Assembly (NCBI RefSeq): GCF_000684975.1
Contig: NZ_BAXZ01000016.1
Coordinates: 124,001-188,000, forward strand
Length of the DNA stretch: 64,000 nucleotides
Origin: Paraburkholderia acidipaludis NBRC 101816
Lineage (GTDB): Bacteria > Pseudomonadota > Gammaproteobacteria > Burkholderiales > Burkholderiaceae
Reading direction: 5' to 3'
Every line of letters starts with the position of its first letter. Positions within the stretch are counted from its first letter, which is position 1. This document shows positions 45,187-54,202 of this stretch, in pieces. Below the pieces are notes generated by a model. It saw only the letters and a list, made by a program, of their open reading frames with translations. It made no database searches and was not told where the DNA came from. A program made the translations under genes and the position numbers.

Positions 45187-45732
45187 ATGAATGCAATCGA
45201 GCGCATCCGCAGAAGCTGGGGGCTGGGGCTGGCCGCCGCCTGCATGCTGGCCCTGGGCGCATGCGCCAGCGTCGATTCGACGCCGGCGCCGGCCCTCGCG
45301 GCATCGAACGGCGTGGCCGTGCTGCCGCTCGCGAACTTCACCGAAACGCCCGACGCGGGACGCGCCGCCCAGGCCGTGGCGGCGAACACGCTGCGCACGC
45401 TCGGCTACGCAACCGTGGCGACGATGGCAAACGCCGACAACGGCGCGAGCTTCGACGCCTCCACGCAGCCGAACCTCGAACAGGGCCTCGACTGGGCCCG
45501 CGGCCAGCACGCGAAATATGTGCTGACCGGCGCGGTGGAGGAATGGCGCTACAAGGTGGGCGTGGACGGCGAACCCGTCGTCACGCTCTCGTTCGAGCTG
45601 CGCGAGCTGCCCTCGGGCCGCGTGGTCTGGAGCGCGACGGGCTCGCGCACGGGCTGGAGCCGCTCGGGCCTCGGCAGCACGGCGCAAAGCCTCGTCGGCA
45701 AGCTGCTCGCGCCGCTGGCCGCGCACGGCTGA
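45187..45732 (+). CDS. pelC: Pel outer-membrane lipoprotein PelC
   Basis: A 181-residue lipoprotein with LALGAC as lipobox. The mature domain (VAVLPLANFTETPDAGRAAQ, YVLTGAVEEWRYKVGVDGEP, VTLSFELRELPSGRVVWSAT) matches PelC, which forms an electronegative dodecameric ring on the periplasmic side of the PelB barrel and guides the cationic polymer. An AAGGAAGAGC site precedes the ATG. Size (about 172 in Pseudomonas) and position after pelB agree. Confidence 0.9.
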   Translation: MNAIERIRRSWGLGLAAACMLALGACASVDSTPAPALAASNGVAVLPLANFTETPDAGRAAQAVAANTLRTLGYATVATMANADNGASFDASTQPNLEQGLDWARGQHAKYVLTGAVEEWRYKVGVDGEPVVTLSFELRELPSGRVVWSATGSRTGWSRSGLGSTAQSLVGKLLAPLAAHG

Positions 45733-45754
45733 ACCCGCCTCAAACGAGATCGCG

Positions 45755-47170
45755 ATGGAAATCCAGACCAATAGCGGCCGCGATCCGGCCTCACGCGAAG
45801 GCAGTGGACGGCGGCACGTCTACGAGCGGCCCCACAGCGACCCCGGCTGGCTGCGCAACCTGCTCGCGCCGGTCACGCGCTCGCGCTTCGCGTGGGCCGA
45901 GACCGCGATCATCACGATCGTGGCGCTCGCGCTCGCCTGGCTCTGCGACCGCGCCGATCCGCTCCTGCTGAAAGGCGGCTTCCCCTGGCTGTGGCTCGTG
46001 CCGACCCTCATCGCGCTGCGCTACGGCGTGATTGCCGGCCTCGCCTCGGGCCTGCTGCTGGCGCTGGTCTGGACACTCGCCTATCCCGCCGGCACGCCAT
46101 GGCCCACGCCGTTCTTCGTGGGCGGCGGGGTGCTCGTGATCCTCGCGGGCCACTTCGCCGACACCTGGAACGTGCGGGCCGACCGTGCCAATTCGGTCAA
46201 CGACTACCTCAACGAACGCCTCACGGCGCTCACCGACAACCACTACCTGCTGCGGCTCTCGCACGAGCGGCTCGAGCGCGACCTGCTCACGCGCCCGACC
46301 ACGCTGCGCGACTCGATCAACGAACTGCGCCAGCTTTCGGGCGGCAATGCCGCCGACGCCGCCGATGCGGCAACCCGGCTGCCGGGCACGGCGCGGCTCA
46401 TCGAGTTCGTCGCGCGGGCCTGCCAGATCGAGGTGGCGGCGCTCTACGCGATGAGCGGCGGCAAGCTCGTGGCCGGGCCGCTCGCGACGGTGGGCGAGCC
46501 CTTCGAACTCGACGCCGCCGATCCGCTCGTCACGCTCGCCCTCTCGAGCGGCCAGCTCGCGCACCTGAAGTCCGGCGACATTCTCGGCAGCGGCAGCAAG
46601 TACATCGCGTGCGCGCCGCTGATCTCGGCCAGCGGCGAAACGCGCGCGCTGCTGGTGGTCGAGCGCATGCCGTTCCTCTCGCTCAACCACGACAACCTGC
46701 AGCTGCTGTTCGTTCTGCTCGGCTATTACGGCGACGGCCTCGAATACGCTCGCGCGACGCACGACCTCATGGACGCCGTACCCGGCTGCCCGAGCGATTT
46801 CGGCCTCGAATACGGCCGCCTCGTGCAACTGCATCAGAGGAGCGGCATCGAATCGTCCGTGGTGGCCCTGTCGTTCCCGCGCGACGAAGAGCACGACTCG
46901 CTGTTCGAGCACGTGCTGCGCCGCGGGCGCTCGGCGGACCTCGCCTGGCCGCTGCAGACCTCGAAGCGCTCGGTGCTCGTGAACCTGATGCCGCTTGCCG
47001 ATGCAACCGGCGTCGCGGGCTATCTCACCCGTATCGAGACGAACCTGCGCAACCAGTTCGACACCGACTTCGATCGCGCGCGCATCGGCGTGCACACGCT
47101 GCACGTCACGGGCGCCTCGGGCAAGACCAATCTCGCGGAACTGCTGCAGCGGGTAACGAACCATGAGTGA
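45755..47170 (+). CDS. pelD: Cyclic-di-GMP receptor PelD
   Basis: A 471-residue inner-membrane regulator. Four membrane segments (about 48-62, 76-94, 96-110, 120-136) are followed by a coiled linker, a GAF domain (about 210-320), and a degenerate GGDEF domain to the C-terminus. The inhibitory-site motif RxxD that binds c-di-GMP in PelD is present as RSAD, R392-D395. The active-site GGDEF is absent, as in other PelD proteins, so it binds but does not make the nucleotide. It therefore couples Pel synthesis to c-di-GMP. The stop overlaps pelE by 8 bp. Confidence 0.92.
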   Translation: MEIQTNSGRDPASREGSGRRHVYERPHSDPGWLRNLLAPVTRSRFAWAETAIITIVALALAWLCDRADPLLLKGGFPWLWLVPTLIALRYGVIAGLASGLLLALVWTLAYPAGTPWPTPFFVGGGVLVILAGHFADTWNVRADRANSVNDYLNERLTALTDNHYLLRLSHERLERDLLTRPTTLRDSINELRQLSGGNAADAADAATRLPGTARLIEFVARACQIEVAALYAMSGGKLVAGPLATVGEPFELDAADPLVTLALSSGQLAHLKSGDILGSGSKYIACAPLISASGETRALLVVERMPFLSLNHDNLQLLFVLLGYYGDGLEYARATHDLMDAVPGCPSDFGLEYGRLVQLHQRSGIESSVVALSFPRDEEHDSLFEHVLRRGRSADLAWPLQTSKRSVLVNLMPLADATGVAGYLTRIETNLRNQFDTDFDRARIGVHTLHVTGASGKTNLAELLQRVTNHE

Positions 47171-48173
47171 CGCGGCCGCGATCCTCCTCGCACTGCCGTT
47201 TGCCGCGCTGCTGCAAGGCGCGGCGCTGTGGAGCGCGTTCCACCCGTTCGCGGGCTTCGAACCGCTGGCCTGCTTTCTCGCGCTGCAGGCCCTGGCGGCG
47301 GCGGCCGAGGCGGTCCTGTTCCGCCGCATGATGCCCGCCGGGCAGCAGGAGCCGCGCCGCGCCGCCCTCGCCCATCTCTGGGCGCTGTGTTTCTTCGCGC
47401 CGTGCGTGGGCGGGCTGCTCGAAGTGCTCGCGAGCCGCATCGGCACGAAGCTCGCCATCGCGCGCATCTCGCGCGAGATCGACGTGGTGGGGCGCCCCGA
47501 GTTCGTCTCCCATCTCGTCTCGCGCGTCTCGCACGCCGCCGGCGCGCGCGTGCAGGCGCGCCTCGCGAACCGCCATGCGGCCACGGGCGACCGCCTCGCC
47601 GCGCTCGTCTCGATCCAGCAGTTGCCCACGCGAACCACGGGCACGCTGCTGCGCGACCTGCTTGCCGACCCCGTCGACGACCTGCGCCTGCTCGCCTACG
47701 GCATGCTCGACCAGGCCGAAAACGAAATCGTGAACCAGATTTTCACGTGCCGCGACGCCCTCGCGCGCGCCGGCACCGAAGCGGAACAGCAGGCGCTGCA
47801 CCGCCAGCTCGCCGAACTGCATTTCGAGCTCGTCTACCAGCGGCTCGCGCAGGGCGACGTCTATCACCATGCAATCGCCGAGGCCGAAATGCATGCGCGC
47901 AAGGCGCAGGCGCTCGCGCAGGGCGACCGCGACGCCGCGCTCTGCCTGCTGCTCGCGCGCCTCGCGCTCGCCCGCGACCGCGCCGACGAAGCCACGCCGC
48001 TGCTCGAACGCGCGCGCGAGCTCAGCTTCCCGCGCGAGCGCCTCCTGCCCTGGCTCGCCGAGGCGGCGTTCCGGCAACGCCGCGATGCCGAAGCCGCCGC
48101 GATCGTCGGCGAGCTGGCGCGGCATGCCGGCACGCCGGCGCTCAAACCCGTGATCGACTACTGGACACGATGA
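47163..48173 (+). CDS. pelE: Pel inner-membrane TPR protein PelE
   Basis: A 336-residue protein with two N-terminal membrane segments (about 4-25 and 32-50, with another hydrophobic stretch near 75-95) and an Ala/Arg-rich helical cytoplasmic region of TPR character. This is the layout of PelE, part of the PelDEFG synthase complex. It overlaps both pelD (8 bp) and pelF (ATGA). Sequence identity in this family is low, so the call rests mainly on order, size and topology. Confidence 0.85.
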   Translation: MSDAAAILLALPFAALLQGAALWSAFHPFAGFEPLACFLALQALAAAAEAVLFRRMMPAGQQEPRRAALAHLWALCFFAPCVGGLLEVLASRIGTKLAIARISREIDVVGRPEFVSHLVSRVSHAAGARVQARLANRHAATGDRLAALVSIQQLPTRTTGTLLRDLLADPVDDLRLLAYGMLDQAENEIVNQIFTCRDALARAGTEAEQQALHRQLAELHFELVYQRLAQGDVYHHAIAEAEMHARKAQALAQGDRDAALCLLLARLALARDRADEATPLLERARELSFPRERLLPWLAEAAFRQRRDAEAAAIVGELARHAGTPALKPVIDYWTR

Positions 48174-49825
48174 ACACAACGCTTACTCGCCGCGCCGAAG
48201 AAGCCGACGTCTGCCTGCTGCTGGAAGGCACCTTCCCCTATGTGCGCGGCGGCGTATCGAGCTGGGTCAACGAGATGATCCGCGCCTACCCGCAGCGGCG
48301 GTTCGCCATCGTCTTCATCGGCGGACGCAGGGAGGACTATACGAAGGTCTCCTATGCGCTGCCCGACAATGTCGTGCACTTCGAGGACCACTATCTCTAC
48401 GAGGCGTCGTTCGCCGACGCGAAGCCGCATCACCGCGCCGTGCCCGGCGACCGCGAGGCCTTCGCCCGCTCCGCCGTCTTCCACGAGCTGCTGCGCGATC
48501 GTGACCGCCAGCCGGAGATCGGCGCCATGATGGTCGAATTGCTCTCGATGCTCGGCGAAGGCGGGCGCCTTTCCGCCGAGCAGTTCCTGTACAGCCACGA
48601 AGCCTGGCAGTACATCGAGCAGCAATACCGCGAGCGCTGCACGGACCCCTCGTTCACGGACTACTTCTGGACCGTGCGCAACATGCACCAGCCGCTCTGG
48701 CAACTCGCCCGCGTGGCCGGGCGAACGGTGAAGGCACGGGTCTACCACACGGTATCGACGGGCTACGCCGGCTATATCGGCGCCCTGCTGCACCATCGCA
48801 CGGGCCGCCCGCTCATCGTGAGCGAGCACGGCATCTACACGAAAGAGCGCAAGATCGACCTGCTGCAAAGCCGCTGGATACGCGACAACCGCGGCGTGTT
48901 CGAGCGCGACGTCTCGGACGTGAGTTACTTCCGCGACCTGTGGCTGCGCTTTTTCGAAGCGCTCGGGCGCCTTGCCTACGACGCCGCCGACGAGATCGTC
49001 GCGCTCTACGAAGGCAACCGTCAGCGCCAGATTGCCGACGGCGCGCGCGCCGAGCTCACGCGCACGATCCCGAACGGCATCGACGTGGAAACGCTGATGC
49101 CGCTCGCCGCGCGGCGCCCCGTGCGAGCGCGCCGCGTGATCGCGCTGATCGGCCGCGTGGTGCCGATCAAGGACATCAAGACTTTCATTCGCGCGATCTT
49201 CATCGCCGCGCGCACGATGCCCGACATCGAAGGCTGGATCGTCGGCCCCGAGGACGAAGATCCGGCTTACGCGCGCGAATGCCACGCCCTGGCGGAAAGC
49301 CTGGGCCTGCAGAACAACCTCAAGTTCCTCGGCTTCCAGCGCATGGACGAGGTGCTGCTCAAGGTCGATCTGGTTGCGCTGAGCTCGATCAGCGAGGCGC
49401 TGCCGCTCGTGGTGCTGGAAGGATTCGCCGCCGGCGTGCCGGCGATCACGACCGACGTGGGCGCGTGCCGGGAGCTCATCGAAGGCGGCCAGCCCGAGGA
49501 CCGCGAGCTGGGCGTGGCCGGCGCGGTCGTGCAGATCGCCAATCCGGCGGCGTTTGCGAGCGAGGCCATCGCGCTGCTGAACGACGAGTCGCGCTGGCTC
49601 GCCGCGCAGCGCGCCGCCACGCAGCGCGCGCAGCGCTACTACCGGCGCAGCCAGATGATCGAGCGCTACGAGTCGATCTACGCGCGTGCGAGCGCGCAGC
49701 CGGACCGCCCGGGCAGCGGCGGCGCGACCGGGCCTGCCGGCCCGGCCGGCGGTTGCCCCGCCCACGGAACGGCGCGCGGCGGCGCCCTTGCCGCGCTGCG
49801 CGCGGCCTTCAACCGGAGTCGCTGA
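48170..49825 (+). CDS. pelF: Pel glycosyltransferase PelF
   Basis: A 551-residue cytoplasmic GT4-type glycosyltransferase. The acceptor-side start DVCLLLEGTFPYVRGGVSSW is characteristic of PelF. The donor-binding half has LIGRVVPIKDIKTFIRA and the EX7E motif in SISEALPLVVLEGF. It polymerises Pel from UDP-linked GalNAc/GlcNAc-type sugars. A disordered Gly/Pro/Ala tail of about 40 residues (PDRPGSGGATGPAGPAGG) extends beyond the usual PelF end. It overlaps pelE and pelG by ATGA junctions. Confidence 0.93.
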   Translation: MNTTLTRRAEEADVCLLLEGTFPYVRGGVSSWVNEMIRAYPQRRFAIVFIGGRREDYTKVSYALPDNVVHFEDHYLYEASFADAKPHHRAVPGDREAFARSAVFHELLRDRDRQPEIGAMMVELLSMLGEGGRLSAEQFLYSHEAWQYIEQQYRERCTDPSFTDYFWTVRNMHQPLWQLARVAGRTVKARVYHTVSTGYAGYIGALLHHRTGRPLIVSEHGIYTKERKIDLLQSRWIRDNRGVFERDVSDVSYFRDLWLRFFEALGRLAYDAADEIVALYEGNRQRQIADGARAELTRTIPNGIDVETLMPLAARRPVRARRVIALIGRVVPIKDIKTFIRAIFIAARTMPDIEGWIVGPEDEDPAYARECHALAESLGLQNNLKFLGFQRMDEVLLKVDLVALSSISEALPLVVLEGFAAGVPAITTDVGACRELIEGGQPEDRELGVAGAVVQIANPAAFASEAIALLNDESRWLAAQRAATQRAQRYYRRSQMIERYESIYARASAQPDRPGSGGATGPAGPAGGCPAHGTARGGALAALRAAFNRSR

Positions 49826-51195
49826 TGGCCGGCATTGGATTCGAACTGCGCAAGCTGATGCGCCGCGACACGCTGACGGGCGTCGCGCGCGCCTACTTCT
49901 ACGCCGGCCTCATCAGTTCCGGCCCGATGATCCTTTCGTGCTTCGGCATCCTGATCATTGGCATGCTGAGCTTCGCGGTCGTGATACCGAGCGTGCTGAT
50001 CACGCAGTTCCAGGTGTCGGTGACCTATATGATCGCCTGCAGCCTGATCGTCACGGGCCCGCTGCAGCTCTCCTTCACGCGCTTCGTCTCGGACCGGCTC
50101 TACGAGCGCCGCGACGATCTCGTGCTGCCGAACTACCGCGCGGTCCAGCTCGTCTGCACGGCCATGGCGGGCGTGCTCGGCACCCTCGCGATGAGCTTCG
50201 GCTTCGGCCAGACGCCGGCCGCCTACCGGATGCTGATGATCGGCGGCTTCGTGATCGTGAGCAACATCTGGATCGCCGTGATCTTTCTCTCGAGCGTCAA
50301 GCAGTACCGGCAGATCCTGGTGTCGTTCGCCATCGGCTACACCGCGGTGGTCGGCCTCGCACTCGCGCTCAACCGGCACGGGCTTGCCGGCCTGCTCGGC
50401 GGCTTCGTTGCCGGCCATGCGATTCTCTTCCTGTGCCTTTCGACGATCGTGCACCGGCAATACCCGGGCTCGCGCTACATCTCGTTCGAGATGTTCGACC
50501 GCCGCTACGTTTATCCGAGCCTCGCCTGGATAGGAATCCTGTTCAATCTCGGCGTCTGGGTCGACAAGTTCATTTTCTGGTTCTCGGACGTCACCGGTAC
50601 ACGCGTGGTCGGCTGGTTCCACGCCTCGGTCATCTACGACATTCCCGTGTTTCTTGCCTACGTGTGCGTGATGCCGGCCATGGCCGCGTTCCTCGTGCGC
50701 ATCGAGGCCGATTTTGCCGGCTACTACGACGCGTTCTACGACGCCGTGCGCACCGGCGCGACCCTGCAGCGCATCAACGCGATGCGCGACATGATGGTGC
50801 GCAGCGTGCGCACCGGCCTCGCCGAAATCGTCAAGGTCCAGATCGTCGTGGTGCTGCTGATGCTGGCGTTCGGCGCCGCGCTGCTGGGCGTCCTGCGCAT
50901 CTCGTCGCTATACCTGCCGCTGCTGCTCGTCGACGTCATCGCCGCCAGCCTGCAGGTGTTGTTCCTCGGCCTGCTCAACGTGATGTTCTATCTGGATACG
51001 CGCCGCGACGGTCTGAGACTCACCGGCCTCTTTGTCGCGCTCAATGCGCTCTTCACCGCGCTCTCGATCCGGCTCGGGCCGGGCGCGTACGGCTACGGCT
51101 TCGCGGTGGCCCTTCTGATCGCGACGATCGTCGCGGTCCGCACACTCGACGCGAAGTTCGCCGCGCTCGAATACGAAACCTACATGCTGCAATGA
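49825..51195 (+). CDS. pelG: Pel inner-membrane transporter PelG
   Basis: A 456-residue polytopic protein with about twelve membrane segments, starting MAGIGFELRKLMRRDTLTGV as PelG does. It belongs to the MOP/flippase-like group and is the membrane partner of PelF, thought to move the chain across the inner membrane. No catalytic motif is expected. It overlaps pelF at its start and the GH114-like lipoprotein gene at its stop, showing that the operon continues beyond the canonical seven genes. Confidence 0.93.
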   Translation: MAGIGFELRKLMRRDTLTGVARAYFYAGLISSGPMILSCFGILIIGMLSFAVVIPSVLITQFQVSVTYMIACSLIVTGPLQLSFTRFVSDRLYERRDDLVLPNYRAVQLVCTAMAGVLGTLAMSFGFGQTPAAYRMLMIGGFVIVSNIWIAVIFLSSVKQYRQILVSFAIGYTAVVGLALALNRHGLAGLLGGFVAGHAILFLCLSTIVHRQYPGSRYISFEMFDRRYVYPSLAWIGILFNLGVWVDKFIFWFSDVTGTRVVGWFHASVIYDIPVFLAYVCVMPAMAAFLVRIEADFAGYYDAFYDAVRTGATLQRINAMRDMMVRSVRTGLAEIVKVQIVVVLLMLAFGAALLGVLRISSLYLPLLLVDVIAASLQVLFLGLLNVMFYLDTRRDGLRLTGLFVALNALFTALSIRLGPGAYGYGFAVALLIATIVAVRTLDAKFAALEYETYMLQ

Positions 51196-52229
51196 AACCC
51201 GGTAACACGAACTCGCTGCGCAGCCGCGCAGCTGCGCTCGCCTGCGCGGTACTCCTCGCCGCTTGCGGCGGCGGTGGCGGCGGCACCTCGGGATCGGTCG
51301 CGGCGCCGGCCAGCGGCGCGTCGAGCCCGCAGCCGGCGGCGGCCGTCAACGGTTCGACCAACGTCACGATCGCGGCCTCGCGCAACCTGAATCCGCAAGG
51401 GGCATGGGTGGTGTACTACGGTTCGGGGTCCCAGGCGGATCTCGCGCGCATGGCGTCGACGTTCAAGCTCATCGTCGTGGATGCGGATCCGGCCAACGGC
51501 AGCCCTGCCGTCACGCCCGCGCAGATCGCCACGCTCAAGAACAACGGCGCCACCGTGCTGAGCTACCTGAATTTCGGCGCGTGCGAAACGTGGCGTACCT
51601 ACTGGAACAGCGCGCCGGCGGGCTTCCTCTCGTGTTCGGCGAACACGGCCGCGCAGCTCGGCAAGATGACGGGTTACTCCGAGTACTGGATGAATCCGGC
51701 CAACAGCGACTATCAGCACCTGATCGCCGACTACGTCGCGCCGCAGCTGATGGCGACCGGCGTGGACGGTCTGATGCTCGACAACTTCGAGATTGTCGGC
51801 CACGGCACCAGCACGACCGACGGGCCCTGCGACGCGACGTGCGCACAAGGCGGCCTCGACCTCGTCGCGCGCGTGCGCAACGATTTTCCCGACGCACCGA
51901 TCGTGCTCAACCATGCGCCCGTCACGGCGCTGAGCGGCACGAGCGGCGGCATCGCATTCCCGATGCTCGTGGACGGCGACTTCGGCGAGCAGGTCTTCGC
52001 ACCCGCCGTGGACACCGGCCAGGTGCAGGAACTGCAGACCTGGCGCGGCGTCGAAGCCGGCTTGCCGCGCAGTGCGTTCTTCACGGGTTCGCTCGACTAC
52101 ATGACGGACTGCACGCAAACGAGCTCCGCGCAGAGCGACTGGAACGCGAGCCTCGCGGCCGGACTGAACCCATCGGTAGCGACCTCGGCGCTCAACACGG
52201 TATGCTGGTGGCCCTTTCTTCCTTCCTGA
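51192..52229 (+). CDS. GH114-like glycoside hydrolase lipoprotein
   Basis: A 345-residue lipoprotein (lipobox LLAAC, then a glycine-rich linker) with an endo-alpha-1,4-polygalactosaminidase (GH114-type) domain from about 68. It has WVVYYGSGSQADLARMASTF, VLSYLNFGACETWRTYWNS, GVDGLMLDNFE with D197, and LVDGDFGEQVFAP with E266, the likely acid pair. Its start overlaps the pelG stop (ATGA). Because Pel is a partially deacetylated galactosamine-rich polymer, a membrane-anchored polygalactosaminidase at the end of the operon could trim or release it. It is not part of the classical pel set. Confidence 0.8.
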   Translation: MKPGNTNSLRSRAAALACAVLLAACGGGGGGTSGSVAAPASGASSPQPAAAVNGSTNVTIAASRNLNPQGAWVVYYGSGSQADLARMASTFKLIVVDADPANGSPAVTPAQIATLKNNGATVLSYLNFGACETWRTYWNSAPAGFLSCSANTAAQLGKMTGYSEYWMNPANSDYQHLIADYVAPQLMATGVDGLMLDNFEIVGHGTSTTDGPCDATCAQGGLDLVARVRNDFPDAPIVLNHAPVTALSGTSGGIAFPMLVDGDFGEQVFAPAVDTGQVQELQTWRGVEAGLPRSAFFTGSLDYMTDCTQTSSAQSDWNASLAAGLNPSVATSALNTVCWWPFLPS

Positions 52230-52244
52230 TGCGCGGAACACTCC

Positions 52245-53189
52245 ATGCGTAAGACCTCCGGGCACGCGGCGACGCAAGCCCGCTCGCCCCGCTCTCCGGG
52301 CCTCCTCACGCGCGGCGCGCGGCTCGTCGCGGCCGCGTTGTGCGCCTTGTGCGCGGCGCCCGCCGCCCGTGCCGCGGATGCGGGCGTTGCCGCTCCGAGC
52401 GTCGCACTCTATTACGGCTCGACACCGCCCACCGAGCTGCTCGCGCGCTACGACATTGCCGTGCTCGAGCCGGACAGCGGCTTTCTCCCGCGCGATCACG
52501 CGCTGCCCTGCACGCAGTGGTTCGCCTATGCGAGCGTCGGTGAGATCACGGCCCAACGGCCCTACTTCGCGGCGCTGCCGAAAGACTGGCTGATGGGCCA
52601 TAACGCGAGCTGGGGATCGCGCGTGGTCGACCAAAGCCGCGCCGGCTGGCCGGCGTTCTTCGTGCACCACGTCATCGATCCGCTATGGGCGCGCGGCTAT
52701 CGCGGCTTCTTTCTCGACACGCTCGACTCGTATCAGCTCGTCACGACCACGGATACCGAGCGCGCGCGTCAGCGCGACGGCATCGTACGGGTGATTCGCG
52801 CCATCAAGGCAAGCCACCCCGCCGCGCAGCTGATCCTGAATCGCGGCTTCGAACTGCTGCCCGAGATACACGGCGAGGTCACCGCCGTTGCATTCGAATC
52901 GCTCTACAGCGGCTGGAACCAGGCGCAATCGCGCTACGTCCCCGTGCCCGAGGCGGATAGAAACTGGCTGCTGGGCATGGCGCAGACCGTGCGGACGCAA
53001 TACGGCCTGCCCGTCATCTCGATCGACTATTGCGCGCCGGGCGACGCCGAATGCGCGCGACAGACCGCCGCGAACATTGCCGCCCACGACATCGTGCCGT
53101 TCGTCACGGACGGCGCGCTGCAAACGCTGCCGGTGGCGACGCTTCCGCCGCCGCGCGAAGCCGACGCCTGCACGCGCGCCACGCAGTGA
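52245..53189 (+). CDS. Stand-alone secreted PelA-type glycoside hydrolase
   Basis: A 314-residue exported protein (signal region 20-43, cut near ARA-AD) consisting of just the hydrolase domain that is normally the N-terminus of PelA. Motifs are intact: YYGSTPPTELLARYDIAVLE, the lid region FAYASVGE, RGFFLDTLDSY with D158, ILNRGFELLPE, VAFESLYSGW with E218, and IDYCAPGDAECARQTAANIA. The last segment, with its two cysteines, is shared with the degenerate domain of PelA in this operon, so the two are related. It lies 15 bp after the GH114-like gene. It is predicted to hydrolyse Pel in the periplasm or outside the cell. Confidence 0.85.
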   Translation: MRKTSGHAATQARSPRSPGLLTRGARLVAAALCALCAAPAARAADAGVAAPSVALYYGSTPPTELLARYDIAVLEPDSGFLPRDHALPCTQWFAYASVGEITAQRPYFAALPKDWLMGHNASWGSRVVDQSRAGWPAFFVHHVIDPLWARGYRGFFLDTLDSYQLVTTTDTERARQRDGIVRVIRAIKASHPAAQLILNRGFELLPEIHGEVTAVAFESLYSGWNQAQSRYVPVPEADRNWLLGMAQTVRTQYGLPVISIDYCAPGDAECARQTAANIAAHDIVPFVTDGALQTLPVATLPPPREADACTRATQ

Positions 53190-53224
53190 TAACGGACCCG
53201 GCGATTCGATAGCAACGCGGCCGC

Positions 53225-53641
53225 CTACTTCGTCCGCGTTCGCTTCGCCTTTTTGCCGGACCCGTTGAGCGCTGCCGCGGCGAGTATCAGCGTCTTGAAC
53301 GCCCGCTCATCGACCTCCTCGCCCTCGCGAATATCGATAGCACGCCTGACGTTGCCGTCGAGACTGGAGTTGAAAAGCCCGGCCGGATCCGGCAACGCCG
53401 CGCCCTTGGCAAAGGTCAGCTTCACGACCGCCTTGTACGACTCGCCGGTGCAAAGCATCCCGTCGTGCGACCAGACGGGCGTGCCGCGCCATTTCCACTC
53501 CTCCAGGACGTCCGGGACGGCCTCCTTGATGAGCCGGCGCATTCTGCCGAGCGCGGCTCCGCGCCAGTCGCCGAGTTCGGCGATCCGCTCGTCGATCAAT
53601 TGCGACGCCGCCGGGCTCCCCTCAGCATCCGTTTGCTTCAT
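53225..53641 (-). CDS. DUF1801 (YdhG-like) protein
   Basis: A 138-residue soluble protein. LGDWRGAALGRMRRLIKEA, VLEEWKWRGTPVWSHDGMLC and YKAVVKLTFAKGAALPDPAG follow the iron-chaperone-like DUF1801 fold. The C-terminus is strongly basic (GSGKKAKRTRTK). It converges on the end of the pel operon with a 35-bp gap. It is 33 bp from the SRPBCC gene on the same strand, so it is likely the last gene of the arsR unit. The biochemical role is unknown. Confidence 0.85.
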   Translation of the reverse strand: MKQTDAEGSPAASQLIDERIAELGDWRGAALGRMRRLIKEAVPDVLEEWKWRGTPVWSHDGMLCTGESYKAVVKLTFAKGAALPDPAGLFNSSLDGNVRRAIDIREGEEVDERAFKTLILAAAALNGSGKKAKRTRTK

Positions 53642-53674
53642 GCCGTTCTCCAGGCTGATGGGCTTGCGCTACGT

Positions 53675-54202
53675 TCAGAGACCGAACTGTTGCGTGTATT
53701 CGGTGTTCAGGCGCGGCCAGTCGAACTTCATGGCCTCGCCGCCCACAATGCGCCCGATCGGCTCGCCGGCAACAAAGCGTTCGAGCACGTCGAGACAGAT
53801 ATGCCAGCCGGCCGCACCCATCGCGATGAAATTCCGGTCGATGTTGTGCCAGAGCGTGAGGCGCGTGCCGCCGCCGAGCGGTTCGAGCTCCCAGCGCAGG
53901 TCATTGTCGCCCCAACGGTACTGCAGGAGCCGCGGCGCCTCGGCACGCGTTACCTGGGTTTCCGAAACGTTCGGCGTGGGCGTGCCCACTGTCGAAAGCG
54001 TGACCGGGCCAACCGCGGCCAGGCTCCGGCTGGCGTCGAACGGCGCCCACTCGCGCAGGCTGACCGGGTCGGTCAGCGCCTGCCAGACTTTCTCCGGTGC
54101 GTGGCGCAGCTCGCGAACCACCACCAGCGTCCACGTCTCTCCGTCCTTCCTGACTTCGGCGCCGGCCGCCGGGCCCGGCCTGTACGCATCACGGTTGCTC
54201 AT
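53675..54202 (-). CDS. AHSA1-type SRPBCC protein
   Basis: A 175-residue START-like protein of the activator-of-Hsp90-ATPase-1 family: LVVVRELRHAPEKVWQALTD, LREWAPFDASRSL, WELEPLGGGTRLTLWHNID and a long C-terminal helix ending LERFVAGEPIGR. It lies directly behind an ArsR regulator, overlapping its stop by 4 bp (ATGA), an extremely common pairing in which the regulator governs the SRPBCC gene. The ligand is unknown. Confidence 0.88.
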   Translation of the reverse strand: MSNRDAYRPGPAAGAEVRKDGETWTLVVVRELRHAPEKVWQALTDPVSLREWAPFDASRSLAAVGPVTLSTVGTPTPNVSETQVTRAEAPRLLQYRWGDNDLRWELEPLGGGTRLTLWHNIDRNFIAMGAAGWHICLDVLERFVAGEPIGRIVGGEAMKFDWPRLNTEYTQQFGL

